NCBI GenBank assembly: GCA_964354345.1
Contig: CAYGZL010000043.1
Location: 39,115 to 103,114 of the forward strand
Reading direction: 5' to 3'
Origin: CAYGZL01 sp964354345
GTDB taxonomy: Bacteria > Chloroflexota > Anaerolineae > Anaerolineales > UBA4823
DNA length: 64,000 bases
The notes under the pieces were generated by a model. That model saw only the letters and a list, made by a program, of their open reading frames with translations, was not told the DNA's origin and made no database searches. Positions 33,460 through 42,615 of this stretch are shown piece after piece (position 1 is the first letter of the stretch; each line of letters begins with the position of its first letter). A program made the translations under genes and the position numbers.

Positions 33460-35817
33460 ATGAACCTTTTGGGTTTAGAGAGACACGGCCTGAATGGCTT
33501 CGAGCAAATAGCTGTAATAGGCGTTCTGGTGGTCGCATTTATCAGCTTGATTTACGCCTGGTTGTTGCGGGGTGTGGTTTTAAAGAAGGATAAGGGGGAT
33601 CCAGGAATGCAGAAGGTTTGGGAGGCGATTCGGGTTGGGGCGGATAGCTACTTGAATCGCCAGTTGAAGACAATCTTACCAGCGATATTATTATTGACGA
33701 TCGTGCTCTTCCTGAGTGTGTATATTGTGCCAGCCAGCGCGGAAGCCAAGAAGGAATTCCCTCAAAACACACTAATGATAATCGCCATCGGCCGGACGAT
33801 TGCTTTCATTATCGGTGCGTCTTTCTCCTTACTTGTCGGCCAACTGGGCATGCGCATGGCGATCCAGGCGAATGTGCGCGCTGCCTCAGCCGCGAGAAGA
33901 GGGTTCAATGAGGCTTTATCGATTGCCTATTATGCTGGTACAGTTACCGGCATGCTGACAGATGGACTTGGTTTACTCGGTGGCACGACAATCTTTATTA
34001 TCTTTGGCACAGCGGCTCCAGATGCTTTGTTGGGCTTTGGGTTTGGTGGCACCGTGCTGGCGCTGTTTATGCGAGTGGGTGGCGGTATCTACACCAAAGC
34101 AGCGGATGTAGGAGCAGACCTGGTTGGTAAGGTGGAAAAGGATATTCCTGAAGATGACCCACGTAATGCTGCGGTAGTTGCCGACCTGGTAGGTGACAAT
34201 GTAGGTGACTGTGCAGGTATGGCGGCTGACATATTTGAGAGCTATGAGGTTACGATTGTGTCAGCGTTGATCTTAGGCCTGTCCTTGTCAGGTATTACGG
34301 GGGAATTGAAGTGGATCGTTTATCCATTAATAATCCGTGGCATTGGTGTGCTCAGCTCGATCCTGGGCACGTTCACCGTTCCGATCTGGGAGTCATTCCC
34401 CCTCAAGTTCTTACGTGCCCGCGACGCCGAAGAATCTATGTTCCGCTCTTATGAAGTTTCGAGCGTGAATACGATCATCTTCTCGTTTATTGTTGCCATT
34501 CTCTACGGACATGACTGGCGCCTGGCTATGTTGACTTCAATTGGCGTCTGTCTGGCAGTGGCTTTCAATCCGCTAACCTCCTACTTCACGTCTACTAAAC
34601 GAGCGCCTGTAAAGGATATTGTCGAGTCAACCAATACAGGCCCGGCTACTACGATCTTGAACGGTTTATCCGTCGGTATGGAATCCAGCGTTTGGGCGTT
34701 GGTGGCAATCTGTATCAGCTTTGTTTTCGCGTTGTTGCTCTACAGCACAGACGGTCCGATGTTTGTCCTCTACGCAGTTGCTATGATCGGTATTGGCATG
34801 CTCAGCCACACCGGTAATAATGTGGCCATGGACTCGTATGGACCGATCTCTGATAATGCGAATGGAATTGCGGAGATGGCCTGGCATGATCTGGATGATG
34901 AGAATACCCGTAAAGCTCGTCAGATCATGGCTGACCTGGATGCAGTAGGTAATACCACGAAAGCCATCACCAAAGGTGTAGCGATCGCGTCCGCCGTCAT
35001 CGCCGCGGTTAGCTTGTTTGCTTCCTTCATCACGGATGTCGGCAAGGTGCAAGAAGCTGCCAATGCCGTTGCTGTAGCGGCAGGAAACGTGAAACCCTTC
35101 CTGACTCTCATCAAGGACACAGGAATTCGGGTTTCAGATACACGGGTTTTCGTGGGTCTTCTATTGGGTGGGGCATTACCCTGGTTATTTAGTTCCCTTT
35201 CTATCAGGGCCGTCAGCCGGGCGGCTGGCGAGATCGTCAAGGAAGTCCGCGCCCAGTTCCGCAAGCCGGGAATTATGGAAGGGACAGTAACTCCGGATTA
35301 TGCGCGCGTGGTCAGCATTTCCACCCAATCAGCTCAAAAAGAATTGATTCCATTAGCGACGATTGCTGTTCTGTTACCCTTGATTGTGGGAATGGTTTTA
35401 CAGGTTGAAGCCCTGGGTGGTTTTTTGGCTGGTGTAATCCTGAGTGGTCAACTCCTGGCGGTCTTTATGGCGAACAGCGGTGGCGCGTGGGATAATGCAA
35501 AGAAGTCCATTGAAGATGAGCCGCGCGACCTGGTGGCGAATACTGGCAAAGGTTCAGAACGTCACAAAGCCAGCGTTGTTGGTGATACGGTTGGTGATCC
35601 CTTGAAGGATACTGCGGGTCCTGCCCTGAACCCGATGATTAAGGTAGTCAACCTGGTCTCGCTACTGGCAGCTCCGGTGTTGGTGAATTACCAGAAGTTG
35701 AGCATCGGAGGTTGGTTAGTCGTGATGGTTCTCCTGGCAGGGATAATCTGGAGCATAGCCCAGAGTAAGAAATCAGCTCCCAAGATGAGCGAAGCTCCAG
35801 AAATTGCAGCTGATTGA
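33460..35817 (+). CDS. hppA: Membrane-bound ion-translocating pyrophosphatase, K+-independent type
   Basis: Couples pyrophosphate hydrolysis to ion export across the membrane. The 785-residue protein has about 16 helices. The pyrophosphate site includes DVGADLVGKVEKDIPEDDPR (from about 217) and DNVGDCAGMAAD, and the C-terminal GDTVGDPLKDTAGPALNP motif is intact. GNTTKAITKG (497-506) has Lys501 and Thr504, the pair that in this family marks K+-independent H+-pumping enzymes. AAGGAG stands upstream of the ATG. It is divergent from the catabolic operon and followed by a strong terminator. It would save energy from PPi made in biosynthesis. Confidence 0.95.
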   Translation: MNLLGLERHGLNGFEQIAVIGVLVVAFISLIYAWLLRGVVLKKDKGDPGMQKVWEAIRVGADSYLNRQLKTILPAILLLTIVLFLSVYIVPASAEAKKEFPQNTLMIIAIGRTIAFIIGASFSLLVGQLGMRMAIQANVRAASAARRGFNEALSIAYYAGTVTGMLTDGLGLLGGTTIFIIFGTAAPDALLGFGFGGTVLALFMRVGGGIYTKAADVGADLVGKVEKDIPEDDPRNAAVVADLVGDNVGDCAGMAADIFESYEVTIVSALILGLSLSGITGELKWIVYPLIIRGIGVLSSILGTFTVPIWESFPLKFLRARDAEESMFRSYEVSSVNTIIFSFIVAILYGHDWRLAMLTSIGVCLAVAFNPLTSYFTSTKRAPVKDIVESTNTGPATTILNGLSVGMESSVWALVAICISFVFALLLYSTDGPMFVLYAVAMIGIGMLSHTGNNVAMDSYGPISDNANGIAEMAWHDLDDENTRKARQIMADLDAVGNTTKAITKGVAIASAVIAAVSLFASFITDVGKVQEAANAVAVAAGNVKPFLTLIKDTGIRVSDTRVFVGLLLGGALPWLFSSLSIRAVSRAAGEIVKEVRAQFRKPGIMEGTVTPDYARVVSISTQSAQKELIPLATIAVLLPLIVGMVLQVEALGGFLAGVILSGQLLAVFMANSGGAWDNAKKSIEDEPRDLVANTGKGSERHKASVVGDTVGDPLKDTAGPALNPMIKVVNLVSLLAAPVLVNYQKLSIGGWLVVMVLLAGIIWSIAQSKKSAPKMSEAPEIAAD

Positions 35818-35830
35818 TAATCTTGAATTG

Positions 35831-35868
35831 AATTTAGTCCAGGTCACTCACATGACCTGGACTAAATT
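35831..35868 (+). terminator. Terminator after hppA
   Basis: A perfect 16-bp inverted repeat (35831-35846 with 35853-35868) and a 6-base loop follow the hppA stop by 13 bases. The AT-rich ends give a short A/T run on both sides, so it could work in either direction. Confidence 0.8.
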
Positions 35869-35952
35869 ATTTAATGAGCAAGAATCGGGTGTACGAGTGA
35901 TCCTTATGTCGATAAAATGCCTGTATTCCAGAAGGTATTCAGGAGGCTGAGG

Positions 35953-36819
35953 ATGGACACAGCGACGACTCGTTACCAATCATTGTGCGATGATTATTAT
36001 CGCATTGAACAGGTGCTGGTATATCTCGAAGAGAATTTTCAGCTACAACCGAGCTTGAAGGAGGCTGCAGCCCAGGTACATTTAAGCGAATATCACATGC
36101 AGCGGTTATTCACGCGTTGGGTCGGCATCAGCCCTAAAAGATTCTTACAGTTCTTGACCAAGGAGCATGCCAAGGAATTACTACGCAGGCCTAACAGCTT
36201 GTTAGAAACGAGCTACGAGTCAGGTCTCTCCGGTCCTGGCCGTTTGTACGATTTATTCGTGACTTGTGAAGCGGTGACTCCTGGGGAGTATAAAAACCAA
36301 GGCGAGGGATTATCTATTGAGTATGGATTTCACCCTGGTCCATTTGGGGAATGCCTGATCGCGGTGACGGAGCGCGGCGTTTGTGGCTTGCTCTTTGTTC
36401 AAGAAGGTAACCAATCGCGAGCGTTCGAAACCTTGCGCCAGCAGTGGCCGTATGCCAGCTTTGGATTGAACCCTACGATTACTGAGGCTATAGTTCAGCA
36501 GATCTTTCCGATTTTTGAAAGGCCGGCTGATGCGCCCTTGCATCTATTTATAAAGGGAACTAACTTTCAACTCAAGGTTTGGGAGGCATTGCTCAAGATT
36601 CCGGCTGGTAATCTCATTACTTATTCGGATATTGCAACATGGATTGGAAGACCCCAAGCCGCTCGGGCAGTCGGGAATGCCGTGGCGCATAACCCAATTG
36701 CATATTTAATTCCATGCCACCGTGTGATCCGTAAGTTGGGCGAATTTGGTAATTATCGGTGGGGAACCGCGCGGAAGAAAGCGATTTTGGGTTGGGAAAT
36801 GTCGAGGAGTGCGGTTTGA
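35953..36819 (+). CDS. AraC-type HTH fused to O6-methylguanine-DNA methyltransferase (Ada-like)
   Basis: A 288-residue protein with an N-terminal AraC-type DNA-binding domain (about 15-100; AAAQVHLSEYHMQRLF, then a second helix pair) and a C-terminal methyltransferase domain. The acceptor cysteine is Cys255 in IPCHRVI. The N-terminal zinc/phosphotriester domain of E. coli Ada is absent. It should repair O6-alkylguanine in DNA and may control its own gene. The ATG at 35953 is chosen because AGGAGG lies 6 bases before it; an upstream in-frame start at 35917 lacks such a site. It stands alone on the plus strand and ends 9 bases from the convergent P1 peptidase gene. Confidence 0.9.
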   Translation: MDTATTRYQSLCDDYYRIEQVLVYLEENFQLQPSLKEAAAQVHLSEYHMQRLFTRWVGISPKRFLQFLTKEHAKELLRRPNSLLETSYESGLSGPGRLYDLFVTCEAVTPGEYKNQGEGLSIEYGFHPGPFGECLIAVTERGVCGLLFVQEGNQSRAFETLRQQWPYASFGLNPTITEAIVQQIFPIFERPADAPLHLFIKGTNFQLKVWEALLKIPAGNLITYSDIATWIGRPQAARAVGNAVAHNPIAYLIPCHRVIRKLGEFGNYRWGTARKKAILGWEMSRSAV

Positions 36820-36828
36820 AGTATCGCA

Positions 36829-37827
36829 TTAAGAGATGGATCCTAATCCTGGTAATCCTGGGATAGAATTAGCCAGGCGGACAGCACTTAGTATGGCTTG
36901 AGCCAATACCTCGGCTGCGAATGAACCGATGATATTTACATCTGCGGTGTGATCACCGAGGGATAGGGAAAAGATAGTATCTCCATCCAGCATGGTATGA
37001 GCGGGACGGATCGTACGCGCCAGGCCATCCTGAGCCATTTGGGCAACTTTATTCACCTGCTCCTTGGTTAACCGCGCATTGGTAGCCACGACTCCAATTA
37101 CAGTCTGCTCGTGCTGACGAAATCCAAGTGAACCATGTTGAATAATAGATTTCATGACTTCCAAGGTGTCTGCAAAATAACCTGGTTCTCCTGGTTTCAT
37201 GTTATCCAAATTGGCTGAACGTGCTCCGGCAATAATTTGATCCGTCCTCGGGTCAATCACATCACCAAATGCATTAACGGCAACCAGAGCTCCCACCAGG
37301 ATGCCATCGCCAAGGTCGAGACTGGCGGTGCCGATACCTGCTTTCATCGCCTGGTGCATTCCCAGGATTTTCCCAACCGTTGCCCCACAGCCAGCACCCA
37401 CATTTCCTTCAGCAGGCCTTGCATGGCCGGCATTCAGGCAAGCCTGATAACCCATGGTGGCATCCGGACGAATACTGGCTTGACCTACATTTAAATCAAA
37501 CAGGATTGCTGCTGGAACGATTGGCACTCTAGCGACCCCGACATCAAAACCGACACCCAGCTCCTCTAAATAGCGCATCACCCCACTGGCTGCGTCAAGC
37601 CCAAAAGCAGATCCACCCGCCAGGAGAACGGCGTGCACTTCTTGAACCAGATGCATCGGATGCAGCGCGTCTGTCTCCCGTGTACCGGGTGCGCCACCCC
37701 GTTGGTCTATACCTCCAACTGCGCCTTGTTCGCAAAGGATGACGGTACAACCTGTTCGTGCAACCTCATCCTGAGCATGTCCGACGCGTAAACCCGGTAT
37801 ATCAGTGATCGCATTATGGTATGTCAT
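36829..37827 (-). CDS. P1 family (S58) peptidase, DmpA/NylC-like
   Basis: A 332-residue Ntn-type hydrolase precursor of the L-aminopeptidase/D-esterase family. GGAPGTRETDAL (about 44-55) and GGSAFGLDAASGV are family hallmarks, and VIGVVATNARLT near residue 247 resembles the region where these enzymes cut themselves to expose the catalytic nucleophile. The exact nucleophile is not certain from sequence alone. It is cytoplasmic, with no signal peptide. Substrates in the family include N-terminal amino acids of peptides, beta-peptides and nylon oligomers. It is transcribed away from the tRNA-Lys gene. Confidence 0.88.
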   Translation of the reverse strand: MTYHNAITDIPGLRVGHAQDEVARTGCTVILCEQGAVGGIDQRGGAPGTRETDALHPMHLVQEVHAVLLAGGSAFGLDAASGVMRYLEELGVGFDVGVARVPIVPAAILFDLNVGQASIRPDATMGYQACLNAGHARPAEGNVGAGCGATVGKILGMHQAMKAGIGTASLDLGDGILVGALVAVNAFGDVIDPRTDQIIAGARSANLDNMKPGEPGYFADTLEVMKSIIQHGSLGFRQHEQTVIGVVATNARLTKEQVNKVAQMAQDGLARTIRPAHTMLDGDTIFSLSLGDHTADVNIIGSFAAEVLAQAILSAVRLANSIPGLPGLGSIS

Positions 37828-37845
37828 TGAAACGCCTCTTCACTA

Positions 37846-37873
37846 TTGACATCTTGATGTGTTCGCGTATAAT
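37846..37873 (+). promoter_or_regulatory. Consensus promoter for tRNA-Lys
   Basis: TTGACA (37846-37851) and TATAAT (37868-37873) are both perfect, with a 16-base spacer. The -10 box ends 19 bases before the tRNA. Strong promoters are usual for stable RNA genes. Confidence 0.85.
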
Positions 37874-37892
37874 TCCCGTGCTTATGACATGC

Positions 37893-37964
37893 GGCCCGCT
37901 AGCTCAATGGTAGAGCAACTGACTCTTAATCAGTGTGTTGCAGGTTCGAGCCCTGCGCGGGTCA
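37893..37964 (+). tRNA. trnK: tRNA-Lys (anticodon CTT)
   Basis: The 72-base sequence folds into a full cloverleaf: acceptor stem GGCCCGC/GCGGGTC with one G-U pair, D stem GCTC/GAGC, anticodon stem ACTGA/TCAGT with loop CTCTTAA, and T stem GCAGG/CCTGC with loop TTCGAGC. The anticodon CTT reads the lysine codon AAG. The discriminator base is A and CCA is not encoded. Confidence 0.95.
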
Positions 37965-37976
37965 TAAAGCACAACA

Positions 37977-38021
37977 AAGCGGGTTGGTTTGGAGAACGAG
38001 TCTGTCCACACCAGCCCGTTT
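37977..38021 (+). terminator. Probable terminator after tRNA-Lys
   Basis: Arms 37977-37992 and 38006-38021 form a 16-bp stem with two G-U pairs and one mismatch. Only TTT follows before mixed AT sequence, so termination is plausible but not certain. Confidence 0.5.
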
Positions 38022-38032
38022 GACATTATTCG

Positions 38033-38596
38033 ATGAGAAATTTGGGTATGGCAACCTATAACCGAAAGCTGGCGATTCAAAAAGTACGCGAGTATTGGGC
38101 GATGCTTCCAATTTACCTGGATACGGAAACGACCGGTACGCACCCAACCGCTGAAATTATTGAAATCAGTATTGTGGATCATCAAGAAAATACCCTCTTA
38201 GATACTTTAGTCCGGCCAACCCGGTTAATTCCATTGGATGCGATCCAGATTCATCATATCACCGATGATATGGTTACGGGCGCACCGACCTGGTTAGAAA
38301 TTTGGCCCAAGGTCCAAGCAATTGTCCAGGGTCGGTATGTTGGTATCTATAATGCCGATTTTGATATCCGGATGATGCGCCAGTCGTTTCAAGCCCACAG
38401 TCAACCCTGGGTGGAAATTAATCTGCGCACGTTTTGCTTGATGAAACTTTATGCGGAGGCGATTGGCTCTCCACGTTGGCTACCGTTGGAGGAAGCTCGC
38501 CGGCGCGCCGGTATTCTCTTACCTAACGCTCATCGAGCCAGAGATGACTCACTTGTGGCGCGTGCTTTGCACCAATATTTAGCCACTCGATCTTGA
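38033..38596 (+). CDS. DnaQ-like 3'-5' exonuclease
   Basis: A 187-residue DEDDh exonuclease. Motif I is YLDTETTG (Asp30, Glu32), motif II is YNADFDIRM, and motif III is HRARDDS with its His and Asp. IHHITDDMV between them is typical of polymerase III epsilon-like proteins. It has no polymerase or GIY-YIG domain, so it is a stand-alone nuclease for DNA or RNA ends. The start is not well fixed: no clear ribosome binding site precedes either the ATG at 38033 or the one at 38048. It lies downstream of tRNA-Lys on the same strand, with a likely terminator between. Confidence 0.85.
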   Translation: MRNLGMATYNRKLAIQKVREYWAMLPIYLDTETTGTHPTAEIIEISIVDHQENTLLDTLVRPTRLIPLDAIQIHHITDDMVTGAPTWLEIWPKVQAIVQGRYVGIYNADFDIRMMRQSFQAHSQPWVEINLRTFCLMKLYAEAIGSPRWLPLEEARRRAGILLPNAHRARDDSLVARALHQYLATRS

Positions 38597-38632
38597 CGAT
38601 TATAGTTTGTTGTCTGATTAAGCGCCAGACGC

Positions 38633-38886
38633 TCAGACGACGCCACTGGTGCGGATATCTAACACTCCTTCAACCAGCGGTGTGATAATATCGCGCACCT
38701 GTGCTTCACTCAAGCCGGCGACTTTGTCAGATAATCTTTATCTGAGACAATGCCGACGGGCTTGCCGTCCTTGACCACCGGGGTTCGACGGATATGATCT
38801 CGTTTCATAAGCGTCAGGGCACCAATGATTGGCATATCAGTTGAGATAGTTATGACAGGATGGGACATACGTTCGCCAACTAGCAT
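38633..38886 (-). pseudogene. Truncated, frameshifted CBS-domain protein
   Basis: From a good start (GGAG 6 bases before ATG at 38884-38886) the frame reads MLVGERMSHPVITISTDMPI and continues as a clear first CBS domain with HIRRTPVV and GKPVGIVSDKD. It stops at a TGA (38710-38712) after 58 residues. A shift of frame just before the stop reopens coding-like sequence (SEAQVRDIITPLVEGV) to a TGA at 38633-38635. The second CBS domain and usual C-terminus are missing. I read this as a decayed gene; a functional 58-residue protein is possible but less likely. It fills the gap between the exonuclease and the MFS pump. Confidence 0.6.
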
Positions 38887-38917
38887 GAAAAACTCCTTTA
38901 TTAACTATATTAGTAAA

Positions 38918-40333
38918 TTACACGACACCTTGCCTGGACTTCATGCGCATAGCTGATAAGACCATTCCAAGAAGGGCAAAGCTGACCGCAGCCAGGAAAC
39001 TGGTGGCGATTGCAGTGAACACACTACTGGTATCCCCTGACAGTGCACCAGGATCACGCACCAGGAGGCTGGTATAGATTGCACCCGAAAAACCAACCCC
39101 CAGAACCATACCCACATTTCGTGCGGTAGCCAGCACGCCGGAGGCGATCCCTTGCCGGTGACGTGGCGCAGATCCCATCAGGGCGCTATTGTTCGGCGAG
39201 ATGAAGATGCCAATACCCAAACCGGCGCATGCCAGGGATAGGATAATTTGCTCCGAAGAAGACTCCGTATTTAGACGAGAAAGCATGAATAAACCCAGTG
39301 CCAACAACGCCATTCCCAACGTGCTGAGCAAACGGACGCCAATCCGATCGGAGAGCGTCCCACTGATCGGGGCTGCGATAGCCATGATTACCGGCATCGC
39401 TGTGAGGAGCAAACCTGCCTGCGAAGGAAGGAATTGTCGACCCTGGATCAGATAGAAAGGCATCAGGAAAGTAATACTGTAAACGCACATATAATTCAAT
39501 ATCGCACTCACCACGGATAGAGAAAAAACATGGTCTCGGAAAAGGCTTAAATCTAGCATCGGATCGGTAACATTTTTTTCCAGATAGATAAAAACTATTA
39601 AAAGAATCAAAGCCAGAGCTAATGACCCAAAGATAGCAGGGGAGATCCAACCCCAGGCATGCCCCTGATTTAAACCCAACAACAATGCAATGAGACCGGT
39701 CATGAAAAGTAATGCGCCGCGCCAGTCGAACCGCCTTAATGTCATTTCTACCCGATCTTCGGTGAATAGACTTGGGATGAAGTGCCAACCGAGTAAGAAA
39801 GCTAACAGGCCGACTGGAATGTTGATATAAAACACTGCCCGCCAACCCCATTGTTCGGTGAGCCAGCCACCTAAGGAAGGACCGACAGTCAATCCCAGGT
39901 AGGTCATCGTGGCTTGTAAACCTAATGCCTGACCGCGTTGTGAGGACGGAAAACTCTTTGTCAGGATCGCCGGGGAATTAGCAGACAACATGGCTGCCCC
40001 TAATGCCTGGATGCCACGGAAAACTACCAGAGTTTCCACCGATGGTGCCAGACCGCATAAAGCAGAGCTAACCAGGAAAACTCCAAAACCGGCCAGGAAA
40101 ACTTGTTTGTGGCCATGTAAATCACCCAGACGGCCAAAGCTTAATAATAGACCACTCAGGATTAACAGATAGATCGTTATGATCCATTCTACTGCAGCCA
40201 CATCCTGCTGAAAAGCCTGGCGAATGACCGGTAATACTATATTGACAACACTTCCATCGAGTGCTGACATAAAGGTGCTGATGCCAATGGCAACCAGCAC
40301 CCACCATCGTGAGATTTGTGTGTTCACGGTCAA
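38918..40333 (-). CDS. MFS drug efflux transporter, DHA2 (14-helix) family
   Basis: A 471-residue EmrB/QacA-type exporter. LDGSVVNIVLPVI near residue 25 is the DHA2 motif in helix 1, GRLGDLHGHKQVF is the cytoplasmic loop motif A, and WGWRAVFYINIPVG near 165 is typical of this family. Fourteen hydrophobic helices fit the length. It likely exports toxic organic compounds by proton antiport. The TTG start overlaps the prs stop as TTGA, which suggests translational coupling; a GTG two codons later is the alternative. No ribosome binding site is obvious for either. Confidence 0.88.
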   Translation of the reverse strand: MTVNTQISRWWVLVAIGISTFMSALDGSVVNIVLPVIRQAFQQDVAAVEWIITIYLLILSGLLLSFGRLGDLHGHKQVFLAGFGVFLVSSALCGLAPSVETLVVFRGIQALGAAMLSANSPAILTKSFPSSQRGQALGLQATMTYLGLTVGPSLGGWLTEQWGWRAVFYINIPVGLLAFLLGWHFIPSLFTEDRVEMTLRRFDWRGALLFMTGLIALLLGLNQGHAWGWISPAIFGSLALALILLIVFIYLEKNVTDPMLDLSLFRDHVFSLSVVSAILNYMCVYSITFLMPFYLIQGRQFLPSQAGLLLTAMPVIMAIAAPISGTLSDRIGVRLLSTLGMALLALGLFMLSRLNTESSSEQIILSLACAGLGIGIFISPNNSALMGSAPRHRQGIASGVLATARNVGMVLGVGFSGAIYTSLLVRDPGALSGDTSSVFTAIATSFLAAVSFALLGMVLSAMRMKSRQGVV

Positions 40334-41277
40334 GCCAATACAAGTTTTTCAGAGATGCTGACTCCAGCGTGAATGCGCTGGATGATATCAGCCAACATTG
40401 GCGCAACCGAAAGCACCTTGATTTTATCTGATTGCTTTTCTGGGGGAAGCGGGATCGTATTTGTGACAATCAGTTTGGCAATCCGTTGATCTTTGTTTAA
40501 TAATTTTAGTGCCTTGGGTAAGAGTATCGGGTGTGTGATAGAGAAAAAAGCTGGAGGAATTGCACCAGCCTCAAAGAGCGCATCCACTTGCTTTAATACA
40601 CTACCGCTAGATATCAGATCATCAATAATAATCGGCGTTCTGCCAGTGATATCACCGACTACATGTGTGGTTTCAACTTTATCTGGCTGCCGACGTTTAT
40701 GCATGACAACCAGGGGCAGGTTCAACCTTTCGGCATACTGCCCTGCCAGGCTGGCCCGACCGACATCGGGGCTGACAATCGAGGCGTTTTTAAATTCGGG
40801 TTTACTGAAGTAATCGCACAATAAGGGTAGTGCACTGAGCGGATCCACTGGTATGTTAAAGAATCCTTGAGTGGCGCGATTGTGAATATCAAAGAAGATT
40901 ACCCGCGCCGCCCCCATGGTCTCGATCAGGTTAGCAACAACCCGCGCGCTGATCGCTTCACGCCCATGTGCCATACGGTCTTGACGAGCATAAGGGAAAT
41001 AGGGGATGACCAGGCTGATGCTATGCGCGCTGGCGCGCCGGAAGGCATCCAGGTATAGGAGAATCTCCATCAACCGATCATTCACCGGAGTGTAGCAAGG
41101 CTGGATCAAGAATATATCCTGGTCACGAACGACTTCATCAATCGTGACATAAGTTTCGCTGTCAGGCATCGACTTAGCCGTGCTATTACCCAAGGGTAAC
41201 TTGAGAATAGTAGCGATTTCTTGTGCCAGTTCTGGATGGGCGGAGCCGCTGAAGATACGCAGGGGATGATGAGACAT
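40330..41277 (-). CDS. prs: Ribose-phosphate pyrophosphokinase
   Basis: Makes PRPP from ribose 5-phosphate and ATP for nucleotide, histidine and tryptophan synthesis. The 315-residue protein has normal length. IFSGSAHPELAQEIA at the start, YFPYARQDRMAHGREAISA, the ribose-phosphate loop IIIDDLISSGSVL and VVMHKRR are all family motifs. The ATG at 41277 is selected because the longer open frame runs into glpC and the protein then starts at the family position. It is directly upstream of the MFS pump, overlapping it. As a nucleotide-metabolism gene it is near, but apparently not in, the catabolic region. Confidence 0.93.
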   Translation of the reverse strand: MSHHPLRIFSGSAHPELAQEIATILKLPLGNSTAKSMPDSETYVTIDEVVRDQDIFLIQPCYTPVNDRLMEILLYLDAFRRASAHSISLVIPYFPYARQDRMAHGREAISARVVANLIETMGAARVIFFDIHNRATQGFFNIPVDPLSALPLLCDYFSKPEFKNASIVSPDVGRASLAGQYAERLNLPLVVMHKRRQPDKVETTHVVGDITGRTPIIIDDLISSGSVLKQVDALFEAGAIPPAFFSITHPILLPKALKLLNKDQRIAKLIVTNTIPLPPEKQSDKIKVLSVAPMLADIIQRIHAGVSISEKLVLA

Positions 41278-41320
41278 ATTTGGAATTATACCGTGCGGAA
41301 TAAGAGATATAGCACTATGT

Positions 41321-42610
41321 TCAGGATGAAGATAGAATTGCTGCCAGGGCACCTTCGGCTTTGAAACCATAAGCTGTAGCCAGTAACTCTACAGGATGGA
41401 TGGCGGGCACACCAGTGCCATGGGTTATTTGCCAGCGGCAGGTTTCACTATCGCATATAACAAGCGGACTGCCAACCTTCTTTACGAAATCGAACAAGGG
41501 TTGACCGACTTGCATGGCGATACCGTATTTTTCACTTTTATATCCATAGGTTCCAGCAATCCCACAGCAAGTCGTCTGACTCTCGACCACGCGTAGTCCT
41601 GGAATCAGTTCCAATATTTCTACACCAGGATGACCCAGGCGGTGGGCGCGATACTGGCAGGGAACATGATAAGCCAGAGCGAGGGGGATGGACTTGAGCT
41701 CTACATTAAGCGTACCCTCTTCTAGTAACAGCAGTAAGAATTCATTAAAATCATAGGTTTGTTCCGCCACCAGTTGGGTGTCAGGATCGTGCATATCGAG
41801 CAACTCAGGCGCTTCCTCTTTGATGGTCAGGGTGCAACTAGTCGAAGTGCCAATGATCGGGATGCCCTGGCGGGCATACTCTACTAGCGAGCTGACATTC
41901 CTGGCGTGGTAACGCCGGGCGGCAGGAAATTCACCATTGGAAAGCAGTGGTAGACCGCAGCAGTTTTGCCTGGGGATGATTACCTCGAAACCATTGGCCT
42001 CCAAAACGCGTACTGCGGCGCGACCTACGCGCGGCTCATAATACTGTGTCGAGCAGCCATGGAAATAAACCACCTTGCGGGGTATCTGTGAATGAAAACC
42101 CACCGCCATTTCTTTTCTATGCTGGGCGTGGAACCAGGTAGTAAAACGTTGCTTACTGAAGGATGGAAAGGGAGCCTGGCGGGCGATCCCGAATACCTTT
42201 TCTGCCAGGATTCGGGCGGGTCGTAATTGGAAGATCGCATTTGCTAAAGGGGCAATGGGTTGGGCGATTTTCCCCAGCAATTCAGCTCGCGCCACGAGGT
42301 TATTGCGTAATCGGTGCAGGGGTTGGACTTTACCCTGTTCAACCAGGGTAGCCCGGACACGGGCGTTCATCTCAGCAATCTTGACGCCTGTGGGACAGGC
42401 CATATTGCACGCCCGGCAACCACTGCAATAGTCGATTGAGTGGTCTGGAGTTGGTTGGTTCTTCTGACGGAAGCGGCCACCTTGCGGTGCTTCGTACTTC
42501 GGACCGGGAAACAAGTCAGTTACTGCTGATACCGGACAGGCGGTTGTGCATATATTACATTTGATACATTGGTCGAGAGTCATTTCAACCGGTGGGTGAG
42601 GGTGTTCCAT
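41321..42610 (-). CDS. glpC: Anaerobic glycerol-3-phosphate dehydrogenase subunit C
   Basis: The iron-sulfur membrane-associated subunit that passes electrons from GlpAB to menaquinone. Two 4Fe-4S motifs lie in the first 75 residues: CIKCNICTTACP and CSGCRACNMACP. Two cysteine-rich CCG-type segments follow (YFHGCSTQYYEPRVGR... QNCCGLPLLSNG and CQYRAHRLGHPGVE... TTCCGIAGTYG). At 429 residues it is slightly longer than E. coli GlpC. The ATG at 42610 gives a 5-base gap from the glpAB stop; an upstream TTG at 42637 would overlap it. It is the last gene of the glycerol run. Confidence 0.92.
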   Translation of the reverse strand: MEHPHPPVEMTLDQCIKCNICTTACPVSAVTDLFPGPKYEAPQGGRFRQKNQPTPDHSIDYCSGCRACNMACPTGVKIAEMNARVRATLVEQGKVQPLHRLRNNLVARAELLGKIAQPIAPLANAIFQLRPARILAEKVFGIARQAPFPSFSKQRFTTWFHAQHRKEMAVGFHSQIPRKVVYFHGCSTQYYEPRVGRAAVRVLEANGFEVIIPRQNCCGLPLLSNGEFPAARRYHARNVSSLVEYARQGIPIIGTSTSCTLTIKEEAPELLDMHDPDTQLVAEQTYDFNEFLLLLLEEGTLNVELKSIPLALAYHVPCQYRAHRLGHPGVEILELIPGLRVVESQTTCCGIAGTYGYKSEKYGIAMQVGQPLFDFVKKVGSPLVICDSETCRWQITHGTGVPAIHPVELLATAYGFKAEGALAAILSSS

Positions 42611-42615
42611 ACGCT

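Noticed and set aside
39186..39851. Minus-strand frame of 221 codons inside the MFS pump gene
   Set aside because: It overlaps the MFS gene in another frame, has no family features and low-complexity codon shadow character.
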